From assembly GCA_016785955.1 (NCBI GenBank), contig JAEUWH010000110.1, forward strand, positions 1-64,000: a stretch of DNA of 64,000 bases, written 5' to 3'. Below, piece after piece: positions 25,981-34,749 of the stretch (position 1 is its first letter; every line of letters begins with the position of its first letter). The stretch is from Pseudobdellovibrionaceae bacterium (GTDB taxonomy: Bacteria > Bdellovibrionota > Bdellovibrionia > Bdellovibrionales > Bdellovibrionaceae). The position numbers were made by a program, and so were the translations under genes. The notes below the pieces were generated by a model. The model saw nothing but the letters and a program-made list of their open reading frames with translations, searched no databases and was not told where the DNA came from.

Positions 25981-26759
25981 ATACGGGATCTTATCAATTC
26001 GAAAAATTAGAAAGCCGGCACCACGAGGGAACGATGCTAGCGGAACGGGCCAACATGCGACTCGAAGACTTCCCCAACTTGCTTGTACGTCACCGTTTTC
26101 CCACAGACGGACATATCCTAGAGGTCGGCACCGCTCAGGGCATTCGCGCCAAAGTCATCGCCGAAAAATTTCCTCGGACACAAACAATCGGAATTGATCG
26201 CAGTGCAGAATTGATGGCCGTCGACTCGACACCGAATTTAAAATTTCAGTACGCCGATGTTTACGATCTGCCTTTTCTGGATAACACGTTCGACTTTGTC
26301 TACGCGCGCCTGGTGTTCATGCATCTCAGTGATCCGCTGAAAGCACTAGCCAATATTAAACGTGTGCTCAAACCTGGCGGCCGAATTTTGATCGAAGACG
26401 CTGATCGCGATTGCATGTTCTTTGAACCGGCACCACCCTCATTTCCCGATTTCTGGAAAAAAGTTCAGGAAGGCCAACGCCGCTGGGGCGGTGACCCCAA
26501 TGTAGGCCGTAAACTGGCGCCGTTACTGAAACAGGCCGGGTTTACCGGCATTCAAATCGAGACCCAACCCATCATCGGTGGCGGACTCGAGATAGATTTC
26601 CTTGTGCGAACGCTGATGCCCAGCCTGAATGTTTATTTGTCTCCCGAAGATCGAGATCAAGGTAATAACGCAATCAAAGATCTAGCCGATTTGGCCAACA
26701 CCAACCCACTGGCCACGTTTTACCATTTCTGGTTTGTCGTTAGCGGGGAAAAAAAATGA
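25977..26759 (+). CDS. Class I SAM-dependent methyltransferase of the hydrazine cluster
   Basis: 260 residues. Motif I is ILEVGTAQGIRAKVI (48-62), motif II TIGIDRSAELM with the ribose-binding Asp, motif IV FDFVYARLVFMHLSDPLKAL, and VLKPGGRILIEDAD follows. This is a UbiE/type-11-like methyltransferase acting on a small molecule. In this operon it may N- or O-methylate the hydrazine product; the target is inference. It overlaps both neighbours by four bases, so it is made with the pathway enzymes. Confidence 0.85.
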   Translation: MNTGSYQFEKLESRHHEGTMLAERANMRLEDFPNLLVRHRFPTDGHILEVGTAQGIRAKVIAEKFPRTQTIGIDRSAELMAVDSTPNLKFQYADVYDLPFLDNTFDFVYARLVFMHLSDPLKALANIKRVLKPGGRILIEDADRDCMFFEPAPPSFPDFWKKVQEGQRRWGGDPNVGRKLAPLLKQAGFTGIQIETQPIIGGGLEIDFLVRTLMPSLNVYLSPEDRDQGNNAIKDLADLANTNPLATFYHFWFVVSGEKK

Positions 26760-27082
26760 TTTCCAGCACCGAACTCAAACGCCACCCCACATATTTCATG
26801 GACCAATCAGAACCCGATCAAACCACCGCCATCGCCGCTGAATCGAAAGATCAAAGCATCCAAACCGGTGTATGGGAAAGTGGTCCCGGCGTGCTGACAC
26901 TGGAATTTAAATGGTCCGAGACCGTTTACATACTGGATGGGTATGCACAGATAAAGAATTTGAAAACAGGTGAGTTTTTCACTTTAAAAAAAGACACGTT
27001 GGCTCTGTTTGAAAAAGGAACAACGTGGTCATGGCATGTTCCCTGGAAATTGAAAAAGGTTTTTACAATTATAGACTACTGA
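26756..27082 (+). CDS. Small stand-alone cupin protein, last gene of the cluster
   Basis: 108 residues, a single cupin barrel resembling the cupin_3 (EutQ/ureidoglycine) group: GVWESGPGVLTLEFKWSETVYILDGYAQIKN, then FEKGTTWSWHVPWKLKKVFTI. Only a few metal ligands are evident (E of SETVYIL, H of SWHVPW), so catalysis is uncertain. It could stabilise or isomerise a labile intermediate. Its start overlaps the methyltransferase stop (ATGA) and its end overlaps the converging gene by 14 bases, which marks the cluster border. Confidence 0.72.
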   Translation: MISSTELKRHPTYFMDQSEPDQTTAIAAESKDQSIQTGVWESGPGVLTLEFKWSETVYILDGYAQIKNLKTGEFFTLKKDTLALFEKGTTWSWHVPWKLKKVFTIIDY

Positions 27083-28034
27083 CGTCCCCTTCGATGCGTT
27101 TGAATTGAAATGGCTTCACCGTCATTTTTTTTCCACCTTGAATGATGACCTCGGCCGCCGAGGGCGGAGACGCTGCTTCGGGCGTTGGATCAAAGAACTG
27201 CGAGAACGTATTCAGCAAGCTATTGTCAATTTCCGGAACCGTTCGCTTCGCCCCCGCTTCTGTTGTTGCAGTTGTCGCTGATGTCGATGTCGACGTTGAC
27301 GTTGACGTCGATTTTGCTATGGGCGTTGGCGCTACTGGTGTTTGACTGGCCATCACGGATCGAAACTGATCGCCTAATTTTTTTAAATTTTGGTTGTCGA
27401 CCTTAGGAACTTCAAAGGCTGTTTCCAAATTACGAAGGGGATTGTTGTCGATTTTGGTCTCAAACAACGTCGGCACGTTCAGCTCGACGTCGTGGGTGTC
27501 CAAATCCGCAAGTTCTTGTTTGGCCCACTCGGGAAGTTCACTGACTTCGAATTGAAGTTGCTTGTGATTCATCTTCAAGATCAGCTCGATCTCTCCACGT
27601 GATAAATCCACTGCTTGAGCAATGTCTTCGATCGTAGCCCCGGCATGAGCCATTTGGGCCGCCTTTACATATTTTTTTGTGTACTGACGCTCTAAAATTT
27701 CCTGATGAGGAATCTTATCCTGGAAAATGTTAGCGACTTCCAAACTTTTTGCGATATTTTTTTCAATCTTACCAATGACCTTATCGGCATCAATGAGTTT
27801 GGCTTGGATATCCTTTATTTTTCCTTCCAAAATTGCCACCAGCTGATTAACTTGAATCTCGGTCCGGTCTGATAAGTCCTCTAACACGGCCAATTTACTT
27901 TGCAACAACTGCAAACCTTTACTGAGTCTTTGATCTTCTTGATTCTGAATTTTGGTTATTCTCACCCAAAGAGTCGCGATGGCCGCAACGGAAACCACTT
28001 GAAAGATAATCAGAATTAAATACGTAATACCCAC
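27069..28034 (-). CDS. Membrane-anchored coiled-coil protein with HTH-like segment (DUF2802-like)
   Basis: 321 residues. An N-terminal membrane helix (ITYLILIIFQVVSVAAIATLWV) is followed by a coiled coil to about 110. Then comes a helical segment YVKAAQMAHAGATIEDIAQAVDLSRGEIELIL, like the DUF2802 region found near flagellar genes in other proteobacteria. The remainder is low-complexity with a Ser-Thr dipeptide run coded by a 6-bp tandem repeat, and a short conserved-looking tail (KKMTVKPFQFKRIEG). Function unknown; a scaffold linked to motility is a guess. Confidence 0.6.
   Translation of the reverse strand: MGITYLILIIFQVVSVAAIATLWVRITKIQNQEDQRLSKGLQLLQSKLAVLEDLSDRTEIQVNQLVAILEGKIKDIQAKLIDADKVIGKIEKNIAKSLEVANIFQDKIPHQEILERQYTKKYVKAAQMAHAGATIEDIAQAVDLSRGEIELILKMNHKQLQFEVSELPEWAKQELADLDTHDVELNVPTLFETKIDNNPLRNLETAFEVPKVDNQNLKKLGDQFRSVMASQTPVAPTPIAKSTSTSTSTSTSATTATTEAGAKRTVPEIDNSLLNTFSQFFDPTPEAASPPSAAEVIIQGGKKMTVKPFQFKRIEGDVSSL
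27280..27312. repeat. 6-bp tandem repeat (GAYGTY) inside the coiled-coil gene
   Basis: Five and a half copies of GATGTC/GACGTT-type hexamers lie in frame and code for a Ser-Thr dipeptide tract on the minus strand. Units differ by single transitions, so the array is somewhat aged. In-frame length changes would not break the gene. Confidence 0.75.
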
Positions 28035-28222
28035 GAAATACTCCCTAGGCGTGTACGGCCACGCTCTATTCTGATTTTACGAAGAGGACCGCATCGTCAC
28101 AAGTCTGGTTCGCAAAGACCGCTGGACCTAAGCCTTTCTCCCGCTGAAATGAACCCTAGAAATAGGTTCAGAATTGAGAGCCTCGACTTTTGTCATCAAC
28201 AAAACACTGATAATATTAAAGT

Positions 28223-28228
28223 TATAAT
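28223..28228 (+). promoter_or_regulatory. Perfect -10 box TATAAT before the VWA lipoprotein gene
   Basis: TATAAT lies about 49 bases before the ATG at 28277. No good -35 is found at 16-18 bases; an alternative pair TTGTCA (28190) and TAATAT (28211) has a 15-base spacer. One of these probably drives the lipoprotein gene. Confidence 0.3.
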
Positions 28229-28276
28229 AGGTTTTTACGATATGTACGATACGGAAGTTAAGGAGTTAAAATCGTT

Positions 28277-29539
28277 ATGAAACTCACAATACTATTTTTG
28301 ATGCTGACATCATTATTTTTTGTCGCTTGCGGGCCAGTGAAATTTTCCTCGAGTTCGAGCCAACCAACAGATACCGATACGACAGTGAAGAATACCGATG
28401 TTCCTCCTACCGATAACGGCGGCGGCGATAATGGTAACGACGACGATGATGATGATCCCACGACGCCACCACCTTCTGTACAAACTCGCGATGTAACAAC
28501 CTCCCACACAGTTGAATCCAAACAAAGTAAGGTCGACATTTTACTGATTGCGGATAATTCAAGCTCTATGAATGTGGACAATATGAAACTCGCTGATCGA
28601 TTGACAACATTTGTGTCTCAATTGGAAAGCGCTGCTATTGATTGGCAAATGTGCCTGGCCGTAACCTCGTATATCACCACTGGTGGTTATGACTATTGGG
28701 GACTGTCGGTCTCTTGGGGATCTAACACGACGGGTGCCGCTCACTTTTACCGTCCGTCTTCGCCTTGGATTTTACGACGCCAATCGGGCGCTAACCTTCC
28801 CGCTATTTTTCGTTACACTTTAGAAAACAATATATCTACGGGCGGTGCCAATACCAACGATGAACGAGGTATCAAAGCGGCCTTCTGGCATACTGAGTAC
28901 AAAGACTATAATAACTGCTATCGCAGTGGTGCGGCCGTGGCCCACATATATATTTCGGATGAAGATGAACGCAGTGTTGGCGGCAATGCTGCTGAAAAAT
29001 ATTATGCTAATGAACTGCTGGCTTTAGAACACGACGACTATCCCAGTAATTTAGTTGATCAGGTAAAAAAGAAATTAGGTAATGATGTCAGATTCCGCGC
29101 AAATTCCATCATCGTCAAACCAACCGACACAAACTGTTTAGATATACAAGATAAACAAGGCACGAAAGCACACTATGGTCGCAAATATGAAGACCTCTCG
29201 AAAATGACAGGCGGGGGTGTCGGCTCAATTTGCGATACCGATTACTACAACAATTTAAATTTCTTCAATGAAGTGATCAATGATGCATTAGACTCAATGC
29301 CACTAGAATGTAATCCGGTCTCTAACAATGTTGCCGTAACCATTACGCCCAATCAATCCGTACAGGCCACTGTACAAGGACAAAGCTTGGTGTTCAACCC
29401 CAGCGTCAAAGCAGGATCTACTATCGTTGCAAAATATAAATGTAATATAGTAGGCAACAACCGGGTGCCATCATCGATTACCGAGGCAACACCCAGCTTG
29501 TGGTCACGAATTGTGAATTGGTTTAAGTCCCTATTTTAG
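28277..29539 (+). CDS. Lipoprotein with von Willebrand factor A-type domain
   Basis: 420 residues. The signal peptide ends in a lipobox (FFVACG), so the mature protein is lipidated. A low-complexity acidic linker (GGGDNGNDDDDDDP) leads to a VWA fold starting VDILLIADNSSSM, the DxSxS metal-ion-dependent adhesion site. VWA domains bind protein partners. The last 15 residues are hydrophobic/basic (WSRIVNWFKSLF), like an amphipathic helix. AAGGAG precedes the ATG. The end overlaps the converging aminotransferase gene by 17 bases. Confidence 0.75.
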   Translation: MKLTILFLMLTSLFFVACGPVKFSSSSSQPTDTDTTVKNTDVPPTDNGGGDNGNDDDDDDPTTPPPSVQTRDVTTSHTVESKQSKVDILLIADNSSSMNVDNMKLADRLTTFVSQLESAAIDWQMCLAVTSYITTGGYDYWGLSVSWGSNTTGAAHFYRPSSPWILRRQSGANLPAIFRYTLENNISTGGANTNDERGIKAAFWHTEYKDYNNCYRSGAAVAHIYISDEDERSVGGNAAEKYYANELLALEHDDYPSNLVDQVKKKLGNDVRFRANSIIVKPTDTNCLDIQDKQGTKAHYGRKYEDLSKMTGGGVGSICDTDYYNNLNFFNEVINDALDSMPLECNPVSNNVAVTITPNQSVQATVQGQSLVFNPSVKAGSTIVAKYKCNIVGNNRVPSSITEATPSLWSRIVNWFKSLF

Positions 29540-30734
29540 AGGTAAACTCGACCATGCGATCAACTGCGGCTTTCATTTTTTCCACGGAAGTCGCAAAGCT
29601 TAAACGCAAATAACCTTGATTACCACATTCAATCCCAGGAACCGTTGCAACAAAGTATTTTTCTAACAAAATATCACCAAACATTTTATCATTCTCAATT
29701 ACAACACCGTCGAATTTTTTTCCTAAATAGGCTTTGATATTGACCCACAAATAAAATGCGCCCGGTGGATCACTGAGTTTAAAACCACTGACTCGGGCCA
29801 ATTCTTTCATCGCCTTCTGCTTACGATCCAAAAGAATTTTGTTCGTTTCTTCGATATCACCATCACAATGTGCCAACGCCGTTAAAACGGCGTGCTGAGA
29901 AATACTGGACGCCGATCCCGTGGACTGACTTTGGTAATCCGCCATCGCCGTAATTAATTTCTGAGGCCCCATCGCCCAACCAATTCGCCATCCCGTCATC
30001 GAAAAGGATTTAGAACCTCCATTAATGGAAACAAGACGATCTTTTAAATCGGGTGCTACATGTAACAAATGTGGAGCCACACCATTTACACGATCATTTG
30101 GCGAAAACACCAATCGATTATAAATATCATCTGAAAGAATAATGACATTAGGATGTTTTCTAAAAACATCCGCAAATGCTTGTAATTCGGCTTTTGTGTA
30201 CATCAAACCCGTTGGGTTACTAGGAGAACAAAACAAGAAGGCCCTCGTCTTTGGTCCGATCGCAGCTTCTAATTGCTGAGGAGTCAGTTTGTAGTTTTCT
30301 TTTTCATCACACGTAATGATTTTGGGAACACCATCGGCAAGTTCTACCATCGTGGGGTAACTGACCCAATAGGGTGAATGAATGATCACTTCATCACCAG
30401 GGTTACACAACATCTGTAGAGCGGCAAAAATAATGAATTTTGCACCGGAACCCACAGTCACTTGGGTGGGCGCATACTCAACACCAAGTTCTTTCAGTGC
30501 ATTTTCCGCAATTTTTTTTCGTAGTTCAATGGTGCCATTAGCGGGAGTGTACTTGGTGATATTTTTTTGAATAGCCTCGATACCCGCTTCGGATGCTTTC
30601 TTAAACGTTGGCCAATCCGGCTCACCTACGGTCAATGAAATGACATCATGACCCTTGGCTTGCAGATCTTTTGCCTTCGCAACAAGTGATAAAGTGGGTG
30701 ACGGTTTTAAATTTAACGCTCTCTTTGAAAGCAT
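29523..30734 (-). CDS. aspC: Class I aminotransferase (aspartate aminotransferase type)
   Basis: 403 residues, fold type I PLP enzyme. Key segments are VGEPDWPTF at the start, YTPANGTIELRKKIA, CSPSNPTGLMYT (Asn that binds PLP), SDDIYNRL (Asp/Tyr at the ring), GGSKSFSMTGWRIGW (Schiff-base Lys and the phosphate Arg) and GYLRLSFATS (substrate-carboxylate Arg). It swaps the amino group between aspartate and 2-oxoglutarate or similar pairs. It lies 3 bases after coaD in a minus-strand series. Exact substrate is not certain. Confidence 0.88.
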   Translation of the reverse strand: MLSKRALNLKPSPTLSLVAKAKDLQAKGHDVISLTVGEPDWPTFKKASEAGIEAIQKNITKYTPANGTIELRKKIAENALKELGVEYAPTQVTVGSGAKFIIFAALQMLCNPGDEVIIHSPYWVSYPTMVELADGVPKIITCDEKENYKLTPQQLEAAIGPKTRAFLFCSPSNPTGLMYTKAELQAFADVFRKHPNVIILSDDIYNRLVFSPNDRVNGVAPHLLHVAPDLKDRLVSINGGSKSFSMTGWRIGWAMGPQKLITAMADYQSQSTGSASSISQHAVLTALAHCDGDIEETNKILLDRKQKAMKELARVSGFKLSDPPGAFYLWVNIKAYLGKKFDGVVIENDKMFGDILLEKYFVATVPGIECGNQGYLRLSFATSVEKMKAAVDRMVEFTSKIGT

Positions 30735-30737
30735 GGC

Positions 30738-31247
30738 TTATTCCTTTTTTGAAGTTTTTATTTTTTCACGTAACGGTTTTCTTACGCAGTCAGGAACTAA
30801 GCCTTTCAGGGCTCCCCCATTTAAAGCCACTTCCTTAACGCCTCGAGAGCTTACATAGTAATACTCAGGGCTAGCGAAGACAAGCAATGTCTCGATATTT
30901 GGGGCTAGCCTGCGATTGATATTGGCCATTGTCATTTCATATTCAAAATCGACAACAGCACGCAAGCCTCGGACAATTTTATCAATCTTTTTCTGTTTCA
31001 TATAATCAACAGTGAGTCCTGCAAAGACATCCACTTTCAAATTATCTGTTCCTTTTAATGCTTTCAAAATCAGCTCTTTGCGTTCCTCAGCTGTGAACAG
31101 AAATTTTTTCTGCGCATTGTTTGCCACTAGTACAACGACTCTATCAAAAGATTTGGAAAGACGCCTAATAATATCGACGTGCCCCATCGTGATGGGATCA
31201 AAACTGCCCGGGTAAACGACTTGATTACTGTTCTGACCTCGCTTCAT
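30738..31247 (-). CDS. coaD: Phosphopantetheine adenylyltransferase CoaD
   Basis: 169 residues. VVYPGSFDPITMGHVDIIRR holds the TxGH-type nucleotide motif and GLRAVVDFEYEMTMANINR, ETLLVFASPEYYYVSSRGVKEVA are family signatures. It makes dephospho-CoA, the fourth of five CoA steps, in the cytoplasm. It overlaps rsmD by 4 bases; this rsmD-coaD pairing is common in bacteria. Confidence 0.96.
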   Translation of the reverse strand: MKRGQNSNQVVYPGSFDPITMGHVDIIRRLSKSFDRVVVLVANNAQKKFLFTAEERKELILKALKGTDNLKVDVFAGLTVDYMKQKKIDKIVRGLRAVVDFEYEMTMANINRRLAPNIETLLVFASPEYYYVSSRGVKEVALNGGALKGLVPDCVRKPLREKIKTSKKE

Positions 31248-31801
31248 TCTGGCCGCTCCTTCTGTTTGAAATAGGATAAAATTTTATCTCCATAATCACG
31301 AAAATCGAAGCGATACAGTGATCCGTAGGCTTCGTCCATGCGTTCACGTTTTTGTGATTCAATAGAAATAAATGTTTCTGAATGAAATACCGAAGTTTGG
31401 GATAAAGCGTCCATCACATCGTGAGCCATTTTCTGCGTGAATGGTGGGTCAATAAAAATAAAATCAAACTGAATATCGACTTTTTTTAAAAATCGAAAGA
31501 CATCCAAATTAACAATTTCATAACGAGCTTTCTCGACTTTTAATTTTTCAATATTCTTCTTTAAGATTTCGATAGACTTTGGATTTAGATCTACAAAAAC
31601 AACTTTCTTTGCCCCACGAGATATTGCCTCTAACCCCAAATTCCCCGTCCCCGAAAATAAATCTAAAACGACGGTGTCTTCTAATTCAAATTGAATTTTA
31701 TTGAATAGTGCTTCTTTCACTCGATCGGTCGTAGGGCGCAGGTGATCCCCTTTAAACGCAACCAAGTGATGACCTTTATATTTCCCGGCTATAATTCGCA
31801 T
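31244..31801 (-). CDS. rsmD: 16S rRNA (guanine966-N2)-methyltransferase RsmD
   Basis: 185 residues. MRIIAGKYKGHHLV, LRPTTDRVKEALFN, DLFSGTGNLGLEAISRGA (SAM site) and FIFIDPPF (the catalytic DPPF of N2-guanine methyltransferases) identify RsmD. It methylates G966 of 16S rRNA. It starts 3 bases after the response regulator gene, so the two-component genes and rsmD may be cotranscribed. Confidence 0.96.
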   Translation of the reverse strand: MRIIAGKYKGHHLVAFKGDHLRPTTDRVKEALFNKIQFELEDTVVLDLFSGTGNLGLEAISRGAKKVVFVDLNPKSIEILKKNIEKLKVEKARYEIVNLDVFRFLKKVDIQFDFIFIDPPFTQKMAHDVMDALSQTSVFHSETFISIESQKRERMDEAYGSLYRFDFRDYGDKILSYFKQKERPE

Positions 31802-31804
31802 GTC

Positions 31805-32158
31805 TTAATCTACGACTTTTTCAATCAAATCGCAAATCTCGAATATATTCTCGAAAGGCTTTTTTATAAATAAATCAATTTTCAACAACGGTGGTTTTTC
31901 CACCGTTTTTTCTCCTAAGTAGGCCGACATCAATATGACTTTACACCCTAATCGTTCGGGAAAATATGTTAAAACCTGGTCTGCATTCATATCAGGCATT
32001 ATGAAATCGATGACCACCAACTGCGGTTGCATCTTTTGCCAAGCTTTAATTCCCTGATCTCCATTGTTGGCGACCGCAACGGTATGTCCCCGTTTCTCTA
32101 AGGCTCGTTTCAAAGACGATGTGATAAGCACTTCGTCATCAATGACTAAGATTTTCAT
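31805..32158 (-). CDS. Single-domain response regulator
   Basis: 117 residues, receiver domain only. The acidic pair is IDDE, the phosphoacceptor Asp lies in VVIDFIMPDM, and the switch residues are in LMSAY and the conserved Lys in FIKKPF. No output domain, as in CheY-type proteins that act by protein contact. It overlaps the end of the histidine kinase gene by 20 bases, so the kinase is its likely phosphodonor. Confidence 0.93.
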   Translation of the reverse strand: MKILVIDDEVLITSSLKRALEKRGHTVAVANNGDQGIKAWQKMQPQLVVIDFIMPDMNADQVLTYFPERLGCKVILMSAYLGEKTVEKPPLLKIDLFIKKPFENIFEICDLIEKVVD

Positions 32159-34148
32159 CGCGACTCGCTACCGGTAACTCAATATGAAACTGAGTCCCGA
32201 CTCCTTCTTCGGAGGTGAATGATATTTGACCGTGAAATGACTCTACGATGCTACGTACAATACTTAAACCCAAACCATTTCCCTGAGTTTTGTCTTTGGT
32301 CGTAAAGAACGGCTGAAAAATTAAATGCTGAACTGCCTTCGGGATTCCCTTACCAGTATCGGAAACAGAGACTCGAATGACCGTCGATGTTGGATTACTG
32401 GTTTGAATCTGCACCCGTCCCTTTTCTCCCATGGATTGGATCGCATTTTTTATCAAATTAAACAAGACTTGCTGAAACAGAGACGGATTCACCCGGGCCG
32501 AATACTTTTGAGCATTCAAATCCTTTAAAAGAATATGATTACGCAGTGAAGTTTTCATCAAGGGGATAGTTCTTTCAATCAATTTATGAATATCCGTCAA
32601 CTCAATGCAATTTTTATTGTCAGAAAATTCAATAAAATTACGGATAACGGAAAGACTTCGCTGAGCCGCAGACTCGATCTCGGTGAGGTCCTTTAATGCC
32701 TGAGGATTGGACTCCGCCTCTGCTTCTTTCATTAAAACCTGTGCCATCGATCGAATTCCCGTGAGCGGGTTGTTCAACTCATGAGACAAATGTCCTGCCA
32801 ATTTACCGATAGTAGCCATCTTCTTTTTGTGAATTAGTTCTAACTGTAACCGGTTGCTTTCTGTTTGATCCTTGTAAGTATGAACAAAAGAGGCCTCTAA
32901 TCCAAACGCCACGACATCATAACTAGAGTTGCCCACAATTATATTGCCACCGCGCAATTCACCCGTGCTTTTATTCTGCTGCAACGGACACCCCATGCAA
33001 GGCTGTTCGGAGCCCGCAAAAATTTGAAAGCATTTTTTTTGGTCGGCAACTTTTTCAAACGCATTATTGCAAGCCACCACATTGTAATTTTCATCAATAA
33101 CGGCAATTGGATCCTTAATGAAATCAAAAATTTTTTCCCATCTAAAAGAAAAACTATTCATTTTTTCTTCGTTGTCGATTTTATCAAACACGATTTTCAA
33201 AATTTCTTGGCGATCACTCAAAAACTCTTGAAACTGAATATTTTGAATATCGCTTAAATGGCTCTCTACGATCAAAAAACAGTTCCCTTTTAAATTCGTC
33301 GCTATGACTCTACCGAATGGGCGCTGAAATACATTCGCAAAAAACGTAGAAAGATTTTTAGATAGCATAAAATCAAAAGACTCATGAATTTTATAATCTT
33401 TCCAACGATCCATCACTTTCAAATTCAAAATCGAAAGGTCCGTTTCCGATTTGACGTCTACGATGAAAATTTCACCCAATTCATGAAAAATTTTAAACTC
33501 ATTCTTAACACTTCTTAGAAACGAGTCATAAAAGTCTGCCATAGCAACATCTTTCAGAAATTTTAACAACTGACGTTCTCGTTTTAACTTTTGGTTTTGT
33601 TCCTGATTCGAAAGCTCAATATCCAGTGTCTTAGCGATAATTTTTTCTTCTTGATCCTGCACAACCTGATCTGTCGATTTGCTTTGTTCTGCAATTTGAC
33701 GAATGACTGTGCGGCGAAGCATCCGCATTCTTGACAAATCCAAAATCCGCGACAAGGTCTCGGCGCTTTCATCTTGAATGAAATGACTTATATTTCTTTG
33801 ATTGACCCAATCGACGATATTCACATCTGCGGACGTCAGCCTTAAAACGATCGTCGTCGACAACTGACTGAGATCAACCCGTTGTAGCAACACCTCAAGT
33901 TCTGACAAAGACAAATTAATTATAATTAATGCCAGCGCATCCAATTCACCGAATTTGAAATCAGACGCCATAAGTTCGCGTAAACTGACATTGACTATAG
34001 AAAGATTATTATGGGCTAAGTCCGCCGTGAAAGAAGCTTTGCTGGCCGAATTAGTTGGCCAGTCTTCCCCCAGCACTAAAATTGGATATAATTTTGAGCC
34101 CGTTATTTCGGGATAAATGCTCAACTGATTTTTCTCCCTTAAGAACAA
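32139..34148 (-). CDS. Soluble PAS-containing sensor histidine kinase
   Basis: Up to 669 residues with no clear membrane segment. The N-terminal 130 residues look like a degenerate receiver fold (YPILVLGEDW ...). A helical linker and an input region follow, then a PAS domain with a Cys cluster (KKCFQIFAGSEQPCMGCPL), HisKA with KLAGHLSHELNNPLTG (His about 456), and HATPase with NLIKNAIQSM, DTGKGIP and GNGLGLSIV. The start is unsure: the longest frame overlaps the upstream gene by 98 bases, and an internal GTG near 34076 is an alternative. The partner receiver is encoded next. Confidence 0.88.
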   Translation of the reverse strand: MFLREKNQLSIYPEITGSKLYPILVLGEDWPTNSASKASFTADLAHNNLSIVNVSLRELMASDFKFGELDALALIIINLSLSELEVLLQRVDLSQLSTTIVLRLTSADVNIVDWVNQRNISHFIQDESAETLSRILDLSRMRMLRRTVIRQIAEQSKSTDQVVQDQEEKIIAKTLDIELSNQEQNQKLKRERQLLKFLKDVAMADFYDSFLRSVKNEFKIFHELGEIFIVDVKSETDLSILNLKVMDRWKDYKIHESFDFMLSKNLSTFFANVFQRPFGRVIATNLKGNCFLIVESHLSDIQNIQFQEFLSDRQEILKIVFDKIDNEEKMNSFSFRWEKIFDFIKDPIAVIDENYNVVACNNAFEKVADQKKCFQIFAGSEQPCMGCPLQQNKSTGELRGGNIIVGNSSYDVVAFGLEASFVHTYKDQTESNRLQLELIHKKKMATIGKLAGHLSHELNNPLTGIRSMAQVLMKEAEAESNPQALKDLTEIESAAQRSLSVIRNFIEFSDNKNCIELTDIHKLIERTIPLMKTSLRNHILLKDLNAQKYSARVNPSLFQQVLFNLIKNAIQSMGEKGRVQIQTSNPTSTVIRVSVSDTGKGIPKAVQHLIFQPFFTTKDKTQGNGLGLSIVRSIVESFHGQISFTSEEGVGTQFHIELPVASRDENLSH

Positions 34149-34749
34149 TCAAAAGATCTGCTAATAGTTTTTCCCAAATTTGCAGACTCGTGATTAGTTC
34201 ATATTCAACGATATCAGCCAAACATACAAAATCTTTTTTCTCAATCGCCGTAATTGCTTCACTTAATGTAACTTTTGTTTTCTCTTCGGCCTCGAATAAC
34301 ATCGCAAGACCCGCCGCAGCAGAATTACCCACCAAACTTTTGATCGAAATAATACTGGATATTAGGTAGTCGTAATTCTCCAAAAGAACTTGGATATTCT
34401 TGAACGACTTTTGAACACCGTTAAACCTGATCTGCGCCGAAAGTTTTTCAGTATGACCAATCATCTCGGGAAAGGCATCCAACCACCCCTCAAGCACATC
34501 GATTAAAAGTTCATTTAGATTTTCAGAAAGATATTCTAATGTATGAACTTCTGACAAACTCATGTCTTGGTACGAAGTTTCGTCAACTTCAGAAATTTCC
34601 TTTCCATTAATGATATACTGACAAACCACTTGGTTCGTCGCTTTTAAATCCATTTCGATGTCTTTAAAAACTTGCATCAATTTGGTTTCATCATCATAAA
34701 AACCCACTAATTTATCACCTGTGATTTTGAATCTATCCATGATCCCCAA
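34051..34749 (-). CDS. Unknown helical cytoplasmic protein
   Basis: 232 residues, no signal peptide or membrane segment, mainly long amphipathic helices with a short mixed N-terminal part (MGIMDRFKITGDKLVGF, then VVCQYIINGKEI). I recognise no family. It overlaps the glycosyltransferase gene upstream by 17 bases and the kinase gene downstream, so it belongs to the same run of flagella-linked minus-strand genes. A signalling or assembly partner of the kinase is possible but unproved. Confidence 0.55.
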   Translation of the reverse strand: MGIMDRFKITGDKLVGFYDDETKLMQVFKDIEMDLKATNQVVCQYIINGKEISEVDETSYQDMSLSEVHTLEYLSENLNELLIDVLEGWLDAFPEMIGHTEKLSAQIRFNGVQKSFKNIQVLLENYDYLISSIISIKSLVGNSAAAGLAMLFEAEEKTKVTLSEAITAIEKKDFVCLADIVEYELITSLQIWEKLLADLLIVLKGEKSVEHLSRNNGLKIISNFSAGGRLAN

